Below are positions 33,050-41,021 of a DNA stretch of 42,765 nucleotides, piece by piece. Every line of letters starts with the position of its first letter. Position 1 is the stretch's first letter. The DNA comes from Candidatus Hungatella pullicola (GTDB taxonomy: Bacteria; Bacillota; Clostridia; Lachnospirales; Lachnospiraceae). Made by a program: the position numbers and the translations under genes. The notes beneath the pieces were generated by a model. It ran no database searches, was not told the DNA's origin, and saw nothing but the letters and a program-made list of their open reading frames with translations. The stretch spans positions 1 to 42,765 of the forward strand of contig DXFU01000029.1 of assembly GCA_019114305.1 (NCBI GenBank), in the 5' to 3' direction.

Positions 33050-33214
33050 TCATATATGCCGGATACGTTCCTTTTTGAGTATTTGTTTAAAAGCGTCTTT
33101 ATAATGCTTGATTGTGCCATCCCGCAGGTTTCTTGCCTTACAGTCTACCAAATACGCCTCACAGCCCTGCTCAAAGGTCTTTCCGCCGTCCACATTCATC
33201 TTGATTTTCTTCAT
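33050..33214 (-). pseudogene. N-terminal remnant of a tyrosine recombinase/integrase
   Basis: With GGAGG before ATG 33214, a 54-residue frame begins MKKIKMNVDGGKTFEQGCEA, continues YLVDCKARNLRDGTIKHYKD, and stops at 33052-33050. This is the SAM-like core-binding N-terminus of clostridial tyrosine recombinases. The catalytic domain is missing. About 50 bp of unassigned sequence separate it from the GH1 fragment. Confidence 0.75.
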
Positions 33215-33233
33215 CCGATTGCCTCCTTAAACG

Positions 33234-33284
33234 AAAAAAAGTTAGACACATCATGAACAAATTGCTCAAAATGATGTGTCTAAC
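33234..33284 (-). repeat. Perfect 14-bp inverted repeat with T run, upstream of the integrase remnant
   Basis: GTTAGACACATCAT (33241-33254) and ATGATGTGTCTAAC (33271-33284) are exact reverse complements around a 16-nt loop, with seven T on the minus strand directly after. It has terminator form but lies just ahead of the integrase start, where an attenuator or a recombinase-end structure is also possible. Confidence 0.7.
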
Positions 33285-33392
33285 TCAATTTAACGAAATC
33301 GGATGAATGTTTACGATGAATTACTCCCTAGAGAGCAGTGCAAATTTTTCTTCCAATCCCTCAAGAACCTACATAAAATAAGGGTATGTTCC

Positions 33393-33556
33393 CTCCACTA
33401 ACCTCGACGGCCTACCGGCCGTTCTCGCTAAGGGTCGGGAATGGCCTCGCACTAAGTTCAGCTAAAGGTAGATACATCCTCGCGTTGCTCGGAGTATCCA
33501 CTTTCGCACTAGGTTCGAAAAAACCTCACCAAGTGCTCAATGTGTCACTAAGTTGC
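33393..33556. repeat. Cluster of about seven degenerate 15-bp repeats
   Basis: Variants of CTCGCACTAAGTTCG occur on the plus strand beginning near 33393, 33424, 33446, 33479, 33503, 33524 and 33542, spaced 18 to 33 bp. The third and fifth are closest to consensus. The block has no ribosome binding site or coding pattern and ends just before the stop of the GGGtGRT gene. I do not recognise it; it could be a structured RNA tail or the end of a mobile element. Confidence 0.5.
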
Positions 33557-33562
33557 TTTCGG

Positions 33563-34573
33563 TCAGAACTTTCCAGCCTTAGCAGCTTCCTCAATGGAAA
33601 CAGCCACTGCAACAGTCGCTCCAACCATAGGATTGTTGCCCATTCCGATAAGTCCCATCATTTCCACATGAGCGGGAACGGAAGAGGAACCGGCGAACTG
33701 CGCGTCAGAGTGCATACGTCCCATGGTATCGGTCATGCCGTAGGAAGCGGGGCCGGCTGCCATGTTATCTGGGTGAAGGGTACGGCCTGTACCACCGCCG
33801 GAAGCTACAGAGAAGTACTTCTTGCCCTTCTCAACACATTCCTTTTTATATGTACCAGCTACTGGATGCTGGAATCTTGTTGGGTTGGTGGAGTTACCTG
33901 TAATGGAAACATCTACGCCTTCCTTCCACATAATAGCGACACCCTCTGTTACATCGTTTGCACCGTAGCAGTTAACCTTTGCTCTTAAACCATCAGAATA
34001 GGACTTTCTCCACAGTTCTTTTACTTCTCCTGTATAGTAATCCATCTCTGTCTCTACATATGTAAATCCATTGATTCTGGAAATGATCTGAGCTGCATCC
34101 TTTCCTAAACCGTTTAAGATTACTCTTAATGGTTTCTGACGTACCTTGTTAGCTTTCTCAGCGATACCGATCGCACCCTCAGCAGCTGCAAAGGACTCAT
34201 GTCCTGCAAGGAAGCAGAAACAGTCTGTGTCTTCTTCCAAAAGCATCTTTCCAAGGTTGCCATGTCCAAGACCTACTTTACGCTGATCTGCAACAGAACC
34301 TGGAATACAAAAAGCCTGAAGGCCCTCACCAATTGCTGCGGCAGCATCCGCTGCTTTTCTGCAGCCCTTCTTAATTGCAATAGCAGCGCCTACTGTGTAA
34401 GCCCAGCATGCATTCTCAAAACAGATTGGCTGGATCTTCTTAACCTGATCATATACATCCAGGCCTGCATCTTTTGTAATCTTCTCTGCTTCTTCAATAG
34501 AAGCAATTCCATAGCTATTTAAAACAGAATTGATTTTATCAATTCTTCTCTCATATGATTCAAATAATGCCAT
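33563..34573 (-). CDS. GGGtGRT family protein (function unknown)
   Basis: 336 residues with the motif ASGGGTGRTLHPDN (residues 257-270), after which the conserved anaerobe family is named. Other strongly conserved-looking parts are CFCFLAGHESFAAAEGAIGI, LNGLGKDAAQIISRI and the C-terminal VEMMGLIGMGNNPMVGATVA. The protein looks soluble and has no signal peptide. It is encoded right after an iron-sulfur scaffold-like protein (75-bp gap, no terminator), and the pair is probably one operon. The function is unknown; a link to cluster assembly or use is inference from the neighbour. GGAGG precedes ATG 34573. The repeat cluster begins within 10 bp of its stop. Confidence 0.9.
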   Translation of the reverse strand: MALFESYERRIDKINSVLNSYGIASIEEAEKITKDAGLDVYDQVKKIQPICFENACWAYTVGAAIAIKKGCRKAADAAAAIGEGLQAFCIPGSVADQRKVGLGHGNLGKMLLEEDTDCFCFLAGHESFAAAEGAIGIAEKANKVRQKPLRVILNGLGKDAAQIISRINGFTYVETEMDYYTGEVKELWRKSYSDGLRAKVNCYGANDVTEGVAIMWKEGVDVSITGNSTNPTRFQHPVAGTYKKECVEKGKKYFSVASGGGTGRTLHPDNMAAGPASYGMTDTMGRMHSDAQFAGSSSVPAHVEMMGLIGMGNNPMVGATVAVAVSIEEAAKAGKF

Positions 34574-34648
34574 TATTTTGTCCTCCTTATATTTGGCTAA
34601 ATCTCATCTCATAACCGGATAAATTCAGACTCTGCCTGTTTATTCTGA

Positions 34649-35341
34649 TTATTCTTCTCTTGGGTCAATGATCTTAACAGCATCAGCTACACGGCCATAC
34701 TGTCCTTTTGCCTTTTCCCATGCAGTATTAGGATCATCGCCTTTCTTGATGAAATCTGTCATCTTGCCAAGGCTTACAAACTGGTATCCAATGATCTGAT
34801 CATCCGCATCCAGCGCGATGCCTGTTACATAACCTTCAGCCATCTCTAAGTAACGAGGACCTTTCTTTAATGTTCCGTACATAGTACCTACCTGAGAACG
34901 AAGACCCTTTCCTAAATCCTCAAGTCCGGCTCCAACTGGAAGTCCTTCTTCGGAGAATGCGCTCTGAGTTCTGCCGTAAGCAATCTGTAAGAATAACTCT
35001 CTCATAGCTGTATTGATAGCGTCACATACAAGGTCTGTATTCAGTGCTTCCAATACAGTTAAACCTGGCAGAATCTCGGAAGCCATAGCAGCAGAATGGG
35101 TCATACCGGAGCAGCCGATTGTCTCAACCAGAGCTTCCTGGATGATACCTTCCTTAACATTAAGAGTCAGCTTACAAGCGCCCTGCTGAGGAGCACACCA
35201 GCCAACACCATGTGTTAATCCGGAAATATCCTTAATTTCTTTGGATTTTACCCATTTTGCTTCTTCCGGAATCGGAGCAGCGCCGTGATGAACGCCCTGT
35301 GCTACTGTGCACATTTTTTCTACTTCATGTGAATAAATCAT
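34649..35341 (-). CDS. NifU-like iron-sulfur cluster assembly scaffold protein
   Basis: 230 residues related to the N-terminal scaffold domain of NifU/IscU but longer. Cys residues at 11, 49, 56, 77 and 106 are candidates for cluster binding, with the core pattern GWCAPQQGACKLTL followed by ETIGCSGMTHSA. It would hold a nascent [2Fe-2S] or [4Fe-4S] cluster. No cysteine desulfurase lies beside it; instead the GGGtGRT gene follows. AAGGAG precedes ATG 35341, and a promoter (TTGTGT-17-TATGAT) lies at 35429-35401. Confidence 0.82.
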   Translation of the reverse strand: MIYSHEVEKMCTVAQGVHHGAAPIPEEAKWVKSKEIKDISGLTHGVGWCAPQQGACKLTLNVKEGIIQEALVETIGCSGMTHSAAMASEILPGLTVLEALNTDLVCDAINTAMRELFLQIAYGRTQSAFSEEGLPVGAGLEDLGKGLRSQVGTMYGTLKKGPRYLEMAEGYVTGIALDADDQIIGYQFVSLGKMTDFIKKGDDPNTAWEKAKGQYGRVADAVKIIDPREE

Positions 35342-35400
35342 GTGAATACTCCTTTCGAATTAAGTAATAATTGTGAAAAGTACTTTGTTAAATATATCAC

Positions 35401-35429
35401 ATCATACTCGTCTATATTTTCTCACACAA
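35401..35429 (-). promoter_or_regulatory. Promoter of the scaffold/GGGtGRT operon
   Basis: TTGTGT (35429-35424), 17 bp, TATGAT (35406-35401) on the minus strand, 60 bp before the scaffold gene. No terminator is obvious between the peptidase stop at 35453 and this promoter. Confidence 0.5.
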
Positions 35430-35452
35430 TGTCGAATTACGCAAGTGGTTTT

Positions 35453-36688
35453 TTACACAATCCGACGAACAGAAAGGATGGTACGGTAGGCCGCATTTCC
35501 TACCTTTATTCCTGTTGACGGAGTACTTGCATGAACAATCTGGCCATTGCCAATGTATATGGCAACATGTCCTGCATAGCAGATAAGATCCCCTGGCTGA
35601 GCCTCGGAATAAGACACTTCTCTTCCTGCCGAACGCTGCTCTGTAGAGGTTCTTGGAAGGGAATATCCAAAATGTTTGTATACAGACTGCACAAATCCAG
35701 AGCAATCCGCTCCGTTGGTCAAACTTGTTCCGCCATATACATATGGATTTCCAATAAACTGCAGAGCATAATCCGCAACCTCTCTGCCCTGCGCTGTTCC
35801 GCCGCTGCTTTTTACCGCTCCCGGACCTGTATATGTATTTTTAGAAGAACTGCTGTTTTTAGCGGAAGATGGTTTTGATTTGGATGCGTTGGCCGCCGCC
35901 TGTCTGGCAGCTTCCTCCTGCCGCTTCCGCTCTGCCTCCTGCTGAGCCCTTCGAATCTCTGCGTTTTTTTGCTCAATTTGTCTTGTATAAGCAGCTGCTG
36001 CTTCTTTAGCATCGGCCAGCTGGCTGTCAAAATTGCTGACTTCCTTCTTCTTCTCCGCAATGGTTGTCTCAAGGTTGGACTGCTGTTCTTTGTATTCCAG
36101 CTCCATAACCTCCATCTCAGCCTGATCTTCTTCCAACTGTGCCTTTACATTGGCAACCTGCTCTTTTGTCTCCTGGTATTTTACCAGCATTTTTCTGTCA
36201 TAGCTGTATATGCTTTCAACGTATTCTGCCTTATTAAGAAGATCTGCCATGCTCTCTACCTGAAGAAAAATATCCAGATATTCTGTATCCCCCTTTTCAT
36301 ACATATACTGGATTCTCTTCTTCATAGCCTCATACTGCTTTTTCTCCTCTTCCTTGGCAGCCTCATAATCTTTTTCTGCCTGTTCAATCTCCTTTTCCTT
36401 GTTAGCCATATCTGTTTCCAGGAGATCAATCTCTGAAAGCAGGCTGGTCAGCTGCTCTGTCAGACTGTTTACCTGACTCTGAGCCTGATTTTTCTTATCC
36501 TCAGCCTCCTGGGCTTTCTGATTTGCCTCATCAAGTTTCTTCTGAGCCTCCGCTTTCTCCTTCTCAGCCTGCGTAGTGGCCAGTACGGAAATATTCTGTG
36601 TGAACAACATGCTGCCTACCAACAGAGCTAATCCAATTCTTTTGCCCAAACGCCCTGTCTTCTTTTTCCACTGTACTTTTTGATTCAT
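35453..36688 (-). CDS. Secreted coiled-coil NlpC/P60 (C40) peptidoglycan hydrolase
   Basis: 411 residues: a basic start and signal peptide (to about residue 38, ending VLATTQ), a long coiled coil (about 40-265) rich in Glu, Lys and Gln, a Ser/Lys-rich linker and a C-terminal NlpC/P60 domain. The catalytic triad is Cys329 in NGADCSGF, His374 in AGHVAIYIG and His386 in IVHAST. The architecture matches PcsB/CwlO-type hydrolases, which cut peptide stems of the wall and are often switched on by FtsEX through the coiled coil. No ftsEX is present in the window. AGGAGGG precedes ATG 36688, and a promoter lies at 36764-36736. Confidence 0.93.
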   Translation of the reverse strand: MNQKVQWKKKTGRLGKRIGLALLVGSMLFTQNISVLATTQAEKEKAEAQKKLDEANQKAQEAEDKKNQAQSQVNSLTEQLTSLLSEIDLLETDMANKEKEIEQAEKDYEAAKEEEKKQYEAMKKRIQYMYEKGDTEYLDIFLQVESMADLLNKAEYVESIYSYDRKMLVKYQETKEQVANVKAQLEEDQAEMEVMELEYKEQQSNLETTIAEKKKEVSNFDSQLADAKEAAAAYTRQIEQKNAEIRRAQQEAERKRQEEAARQAAANASKSKPSSAKNSSSSKNTYTGPGAVKSSGGTAQGREVADYALQFIGNPYVYGGTSLTNGADCSGFVQSVYKHFGYSLPRTSTEQRSAGREVSYSEAQPGDLICYAGHVAIYIGNGQIVHASTPSTGIKVGNAAYRTILSVRRIV

Positions 36689-36735
36689 TTTTCAGCCCTC
36701 CTGAATATGTTTTATTATTTTTATCCTTTCCCTCT

Positions 36736-36764
36736 ATGTTAGCGAACCTAAAGGGCAAATTCAA
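36736..36764 (-). promoter_or_regulatory. Promoter of the NlpC/P60 gene
   Basis: TTGAAT (36764-36759), 17 bp, TAACAT (36741-36736) on the minus strand, about 50 bp before the start. Confidence 0.45.
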
Positions 36765-36791
36765 CCCCAAAAAACAATATTTTACACTTTT

Positions 36792-38171
36792 TTAATGATT
36801 CTCTGTTTCTTGCTTTTCCATCTGTTTCAGTTCCCTTAAGATTCCAGATACTACAACAGCTGCCAAAAGAAAGGTTAATGCATCTGCTGCCGGCTGAGCT
36901 ATCTGAACTCCAAAGATCCCCGATCTTGGAGGAAGTATCAGCAATGCAGGAATAAGGAAAAGTCCCTGCCGTCCCATAGCAACCAAAGACGCCCGGAAGC
37001 CATAGCCAATGGACTGGCTCAGCATATTAGCCATAGTAATCCACGCCTGAAGCGGAAGCGTAAGAACCTGAAGCTGGAGAGCCAGGGTACCAATTTCAAT
37101 CACCTGCATATCTTCCCGACGAAACGAGGTAATAATCGGCCGGCTGAACAGGAAAGCCGCAGCACCGAAAATTGTCAAGGTTATCACTGCCACTTTCACA
37201 CAGAACCAGAAAGCTTCCAAAACCCTGTCATATCTTCTGGCGCCAAAATTAAACCCGCATACCGGCTGAAAACCTTGACCAAATCCAATAATTGCGGAGT
37301 TTATAAACATCATAAACCGACTGACAATGGACATAGCCGCAATAGCAGAATCCCCATATGGACCCGCCGCAAGATTTAATACCACTGTAGCCACACTGGC
37401 CAGCCCCTGTCTGCAAAAAGAAGGAAGACCTGCGTGAAGAATCTCTCCGTACATACCTAAGGTGGGTGTAAAGCAGCGAATTTTCAAACGAATACATCCC
37501 TTTTGAAAACTGCACTGGAAAAGCAGAATGGCAAAACTAATCATCTGACTGACCATAGTGGCAATAGCAGCTCCCCCAATTCCCCAATCCAAACCAAAAA
37601 TCAGCACAGGATCCAGAATCAGATTGAGAATCCCACCAGCTGTAATTCCCACCATGGCATAGACGGCATTTCCCTGGGAACGAAGAAGATTATTCATAAC
37701 AAAAGATGACATCATAAAAGGAGCTGCCAGCAAAATATATCTGGCGTAATCCATTGCATAAGGCGCTATCGTTGGAGTTGCTCCCAGAAACATTACCAGA
37801 GGTCGCAGGAATAAAAGTCCCAATACAGTCATCACTACTCCCAGGGCAAACGCTGTGAAAAAGGCAGTAGCAGCCGCTCTGTCCGCCTCTTCCCGATTTT
37901 TATTGCCTAAGGATCTGGAAATGTAGTTTCCACTCCCCATTCCAAGGGTAAATCCCAAAGCCTGTATCATGGCCATAGCCGAAAACATGACGCCTACGGC
38001 GGCAGATGCGCTTGTATCAATCTGGCTGACAAAAAAGGTATCCGCCATATTATAGATAGAAGTAACCAGCATGCTTATAATCGTAGGCACTGCCAGCTTT
38101 GGAATCAGGCTGGAAACCGGCGTTTCCAGCATTTGAACGTATTTTTCCTCCTGAGACAAAGCTTTCCTCAT
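36792..38171 (-). CDS. MATE family efflux transporter (second of a pair)
   Basis: 459 residues with twelve membrane helices arranged as two homologous halves, the MATE (multidrug and toxin extrusion) pattern. Conserved pieces include AVPTIISMLVTSIYNMADTF near the start and FVMNNLLRSQGNAVYAMVGI in helix 4-5. It exchanges cations for drugs or metabolites. ATG 38171 follows the stop of the first MATE gene with no gap and has AGGAGGGG inside that gene, so translation is coupled. The two proteins are clearly different in sequence, so they are not a recent duplication. Confidence 0.93.
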   Translation of the reverse strand: MRKALSQEEKYVQMLETPVSSLIPKLAVPTIISMLVTSIYNMADTFFVSQIDTSASAAVGVMFSAMAMIQALGFTLGMGSGNYISRSLGNKNREEADRAAATAFFTAFALGVVMTVLGLLFLRPLVMFLGATPTIAPYAMDYARYILLAAPFMMSSFVMNNLLRSQGNAVYAMVGITAGGILNLILDPVLIFGLDWGIGGAAIATMVSQMISFAILLFQCSFQKGCIRLKIRCFTPTLGMYGEILHAGLPSFCRQGLASVATVVLNLAAGPYGDSAIAAMSIVSRFMMFINSAIIGFGQGFQPVCGFNFGARRYDRVLEAFWFCVKVAVITLTIFGAAAFLFSRPIITSFRREDMQVIEIGTLALQLQVLTLPLQAWITMANMLSQSIGYGFRASLVAMGRQGLFLIPALLILPPRSGIFGVQIAQPAADALTFLLAAVVVSGILRELKQMEKQETENH

Positions 38172-39545
38172 TTATAGCCCCTCCTGAACCGCCGTTCTTT
38201 CTTCCTTAGGCAGCCTGCCAGCCACAATCTGAAAGCTGAGGAAGAACAGTCCCCCTTTTATAATACTTGAAATTGTAAAAGCCCACCAGATTCCGTCTAA
38301 TCCCAAAGGGGTCCGGCTGAGTATCATGGCCAGAGGAATTCTGGCCGATGTAAATATTACACTGATAACAGAACATAAAAAAGTTTTTCCAAGACCGGAA
38401 AGAGCTCCTACGGTAGTCAGCTCAATGCACATAAACATCTGTGAAATTCCTAAAATAACCAAATAACTGACTCCCAAAGGAATCACTTCCTGCTCATGGA
38501 TAAACAGACTGAAAATCTCTTCTGCAAACCCAATAAGCAAAGCAGTGCAAAAAAGTCCCCACACAAACATAACTGCCACGGCTGTCGTATATCCTTTTTT
38601 TACCCGTCCATATTTTCCGCCGCCATAATTCTGTCCCACAAAAGAATTCAGAGCTGCCGCAAATCCATCGGCGGTACACCAGGATATGGACTCCACCTGA
38701 CTGCCCACTCTCTGGACCGCAACTGCCGCATCGCCAAATCCTGCTACAAATCTGGTCAGCACCATGGAAATACTGGTATAAATCAGATTTTGTACGGCAG
38801 CCGGAAAACCAATCTGTACCATGGTCAATATATGCTTCCAGGAAACCCTCTGAAAAATTTTCACCCGATCAAACAGTCCCTCATCCTGTTTCATAGCTCT
38901 AAGAAATACCAGAGTCACTACAATCTGCGCCAGCACAGTAGCGATTGCCGCTCCTGCTACCCTAAGCTGAGGGAAAGGACCATAGCCGAAAATAAGAACC
39001 GGATCCAGGATTATGTTAATTACCAGTCCTATAACATTCGCGGCAAAAGGTGTTTTGCTGTCTCCCATAGCGGTAAAAAGCCCGGTAAAGATAGTATTCA
39101 GAAAGGAAAAAATAATCAAACCGCAAGTGATTTGAAGATAAACCTTTGCGTCATGGACAATTTCCGGGCTGGTGAGACCAAAAAAAACAATGAGAGGATC
39201 GGAGCCCATCACCGCCGCCCCTCCGTAAATCAGCGCAAAGACAATTCCCATCTGCAGTGCTCCCGAAGCATACGTAGCAGCTTCATCCCGGTTTCCGCTT
39301 CCCAGAGCATGGGCGGCTTTCACCTGTCCTCCCATTTTTGCCAGTGCCGACACTCCCTGAGACAGCCATACGTACATGCTTGCTGCTCCCACCGCAGCCA
39401 CTGCCGGAGCTCCTAAAAGTCCAATCCACGCCATATCCGTAAGACTGTAAGCAGTCTGTACCATAGCCGTAGCCATAATGGGCATGGCCAATCTGGTCAG
39501 AGACGAAAAAATACGCCCTCCCAAAAGGTCAACTTTCTTACTCAT
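38172..39545 (-). CDS. MATE family efflux transporter (first of a pair)
   Basis: 457 residues with twelve membrane helices; the start is MSKKVDLLGGRIFSSLTRLA followed by MPIMATAMVQTAYSLTDMAW, a normal MATE N-terminus. I prefer ATG 39545 over the GTG at 39560, though the ribosome binding site is not ideal for either. It heads a two-gene unit with the next MATE gene; two adjacent half-similar transporters may form a heterodimer or simply serve different substrates. It is separated from nfnB by a terminator. A long plus-strand frame across this gene is a shadow. Confidence 0.92.
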   Translation of the reverse strand: MSKKVDLLGGRIFSSLTRLAMPIMATAMVQTAYSLTDMAWIGLLGAPAVAAVGAASMYVWLSQGVSALAKMGGQVKAAHALGSGNRDEAATYASGALQMGIVFALIYGGAAVMGSDPLIVFFGLTSPEIVHDAKVYLQITCGLIIFSFLNTIFTGLFTAMGDSKTPFAANVIGLVINIILDPVLIFGYGPFPQLRVAGAAIATVLAQIVVTLVFLRAMKQDEGLFDRVKIFQRVSWKHILTMVQIGFPAAVQNLIYTSISMVLTRFVAGFGDAAVAVQRVGSQVESISWCTADGFAAALNSFVGQNYGGGKYGRVKKGYTTAVAVMFVWGLFCTALLIGFAEEIFSLFIHEQEVIPLGVSYLVILGISQMFMCIELTTVGALSGLGKTFLCSVISVIFTSARIPLAMILSRTPLGLDGIWWAFTISSIIKGGLFFLSFQIVAGRLPKEERTAVQEGL

Positions 39546-39568
39546 AAACCTTAATAGCACCTCACTTT

Positions 39569-39600
39569 AAAAAGGGGCGCTGCAAAACTATGCAGCACCC
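39569..39600 (-). terminator. Terminator after nfnB
   Basis: GGGCGCTGC pairs with GCAGCACCC around the loop AAAACTAT, with TTTTT on the minus strand. It closes the nfnA-nfnB unit. Confidence 0.8.
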
Positions 39601-39629
39601 TCTGTCTTAACGAAACGGCTGAATCTGCC

Positions 39630-41021
39630 TTATTCTTCTTTTCCGGAAAGATACTGGTGAATGCCTTTTGCTCCAGCTTTTCCCGCCTCCATGGCAAGAA
39701 TTACAGTAGCCGCGCCTGTTACAGCATCTCCGCCGGCAAATACGCCCTCTCTGCTGGTCTGTCCATTGGACTCGTCAGCCACAATACATCTTCTCTTATT
39801 GATATCCAGGCCTTTTGTGGTATTGGAAATAAGAGGATTTGGAGAGGTTCCCAGGGACATAATAACCGTATCCACATCAATAACAAATTCAGAGCCCTCT
39901 ACGGGAACAGGTCTTCTTCTTCCAGAGGCATCCGGCTCGCCGAGCTCCATACGAATACACTTCATTCCCTTCACCCAGCCGTTCTCATCTGTAAGAATCT
40001 CCACTGGATTGGTCAAAAGGTCAAAAATGACTCCCTCTTCCTTTGCGTGATGAACTTCCTCCACTCTGGCCGGAAGCTCTGCTTCACTTCTTCTGTATAC
40101 AATATGAACATCCGCTCCCAGACGCAAAGCTGTTCTTGCCGCATCCATGGCAACATTTCCGCCGCCTACAACTGCCACCTTCTTGCCTGCAGCAATAGGA
40201 GTATCGTAATCATCGCGGAATGCTTTCATCAGATTGCTTCTGGTCAGATACTCGTTGGCAGAGAATACGCCGTTGGCATTCTCTCCTGGAATTCCCATAA
40301 ACATAGGAAGACCGGCACCAGAACCAATAAATACTGCCTGAAATCCTTCCTCATCTAACAGCTGGTCAATGGTAATCGACTTTCCAATAATTACATTGGT
40401 CTCAATTTTTACACCCAATTTTTTTACATTGTCGATTTCCGGCTGAACCACCTTGTCCTTTGGAAGACGGAACTCAGGAATACCATATGTAAGTACGCCG
40501 CCTGGCTCATGAAGAGCCTCAAAAATTGTAACTTCATATCCCATCTTAGCCAGATCTCCGGCACAGGTAAGGCCGGAAGGACCAGAACCAATAACAGCAA
40601 CCTTTTTTCCATTGGTCTTTTCCGGAGCCTGAGGAATCACACCGTGCTCTCTGGACCAATCAGCCACAAATCTCTCCAACTTGCCGATGGAAATAGGCTC
40701 GCCCTTAATTCCGCGGACACACTGTCCTTCGCACTGGCTTTCCTGAGGACATACACGTCCGCATACGGCCGGAAGAGCAGAAGACTTTGCAATCACTTTT
40801 GACGCTTCTTCTATATTTCCCTCCTGAATCTCTTTGATAAACCCTGGAATATCAATAGAAACCGGACATCCTGCCACACATCTTGGGTTTTTACACTTTA
40901 AGCAGCGGGTCGCCTCTTCCTTTGCCTCTTCTTCATTATATCCAAGACAAACTTCTTCGAAGTTTGTTGCTCTCACCTTTGGATCCTGCTCTCTTACAGG
41001 CACTTTCTTCATAACATCCAT
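39630..41021 (-). CDS. nfnB: NfnB: NADP-binding subunit of ferredoxin-NAD(P) transhydrogenase (GltD-like)
   Basis: 463 residues similar to the glutamate synthase small subunit. Two N-terminal [4Fe-4S] Cys sets (Cys40-43-48-52 and Cys87-91-97-101) are followed by FAD-binding GSGPSGLTCAGDLAKMGYEV, an NADP-binding GGGNVAMDAARTALRLGADV and the C-terminal GVFAGGDAVTGAATVILAM. It would often be labelled gltA, but it is coupled (TAATG, 1 bp overlap) to an NfnA gene and no large glutamate synthase subunit is present, so I assign it to NfnAB. That enzyme couples NADH and reduced ferredoxin oxidation to NADP reduction by flavin bifurcation. Confidence 0.9.
   Translation of the reverse strand: MDVMKKVPVREQDPKVRATNFEEVCLGYNEEEAKEEATRCLKCKNPRCVAGCPVSIDIPGFIKEIQEGNIEEASKVIAKSSALPAVCGRVCPQESQCEGQCVRGIKGEPISIGKLERFVADWSREHGVIPQAPEKTNGKKVAVIGSGPSGLTCAGDLAKMGYEVTIFEALHEPGGVLTYGIPEFRLPKDKVVQPEIDNVKKLGVKIETNVIIGKSITIDQLLDEEGFQAVFIGSGAGLPMFMGIPGENANGVFSANEYLTRSNLMKAFRDDYDTPIAAGKKVAVVGGGNVAMDAARTALRLGADVHIVYRRSEAELPARVEEVHHAKEEGVIFDLLTNPVEILTDENGWVKGMKCIRMELGEPDASGRRRPVPVEGSEFVIDVDTVIMSLGTSPNPLISNTTKGLDINKRRCIVADESNGQTSREGVFAGGDAVTGAATVILAMEAGKAGAKGIHQYLSGKEE

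Noticed and set aside
33393-33556. CRISPR array
   Set aside because: Repeats are too degenerate and too irregularly spaced, with no cas genes nearby.
33386-33988. 200-codon plus-strand frame covering the repeat block and the end of the GGGtGRT gene
   Set aside because: Half is antisense to a conserved gene and the other half is the repeat block; no ribosome binding site.
38496-39416. 306-codon frame on the plus strand opposite the first MATE gene
   Set aside because: Shadow frame; composition unlike a protein and the minus strand encodes a clear transporter.
39630-41021. Assignment as glutamate synthase small subunit
   Set aside because: Context is an nfnA gene with overlapping stop and start, and no large subunit is present.
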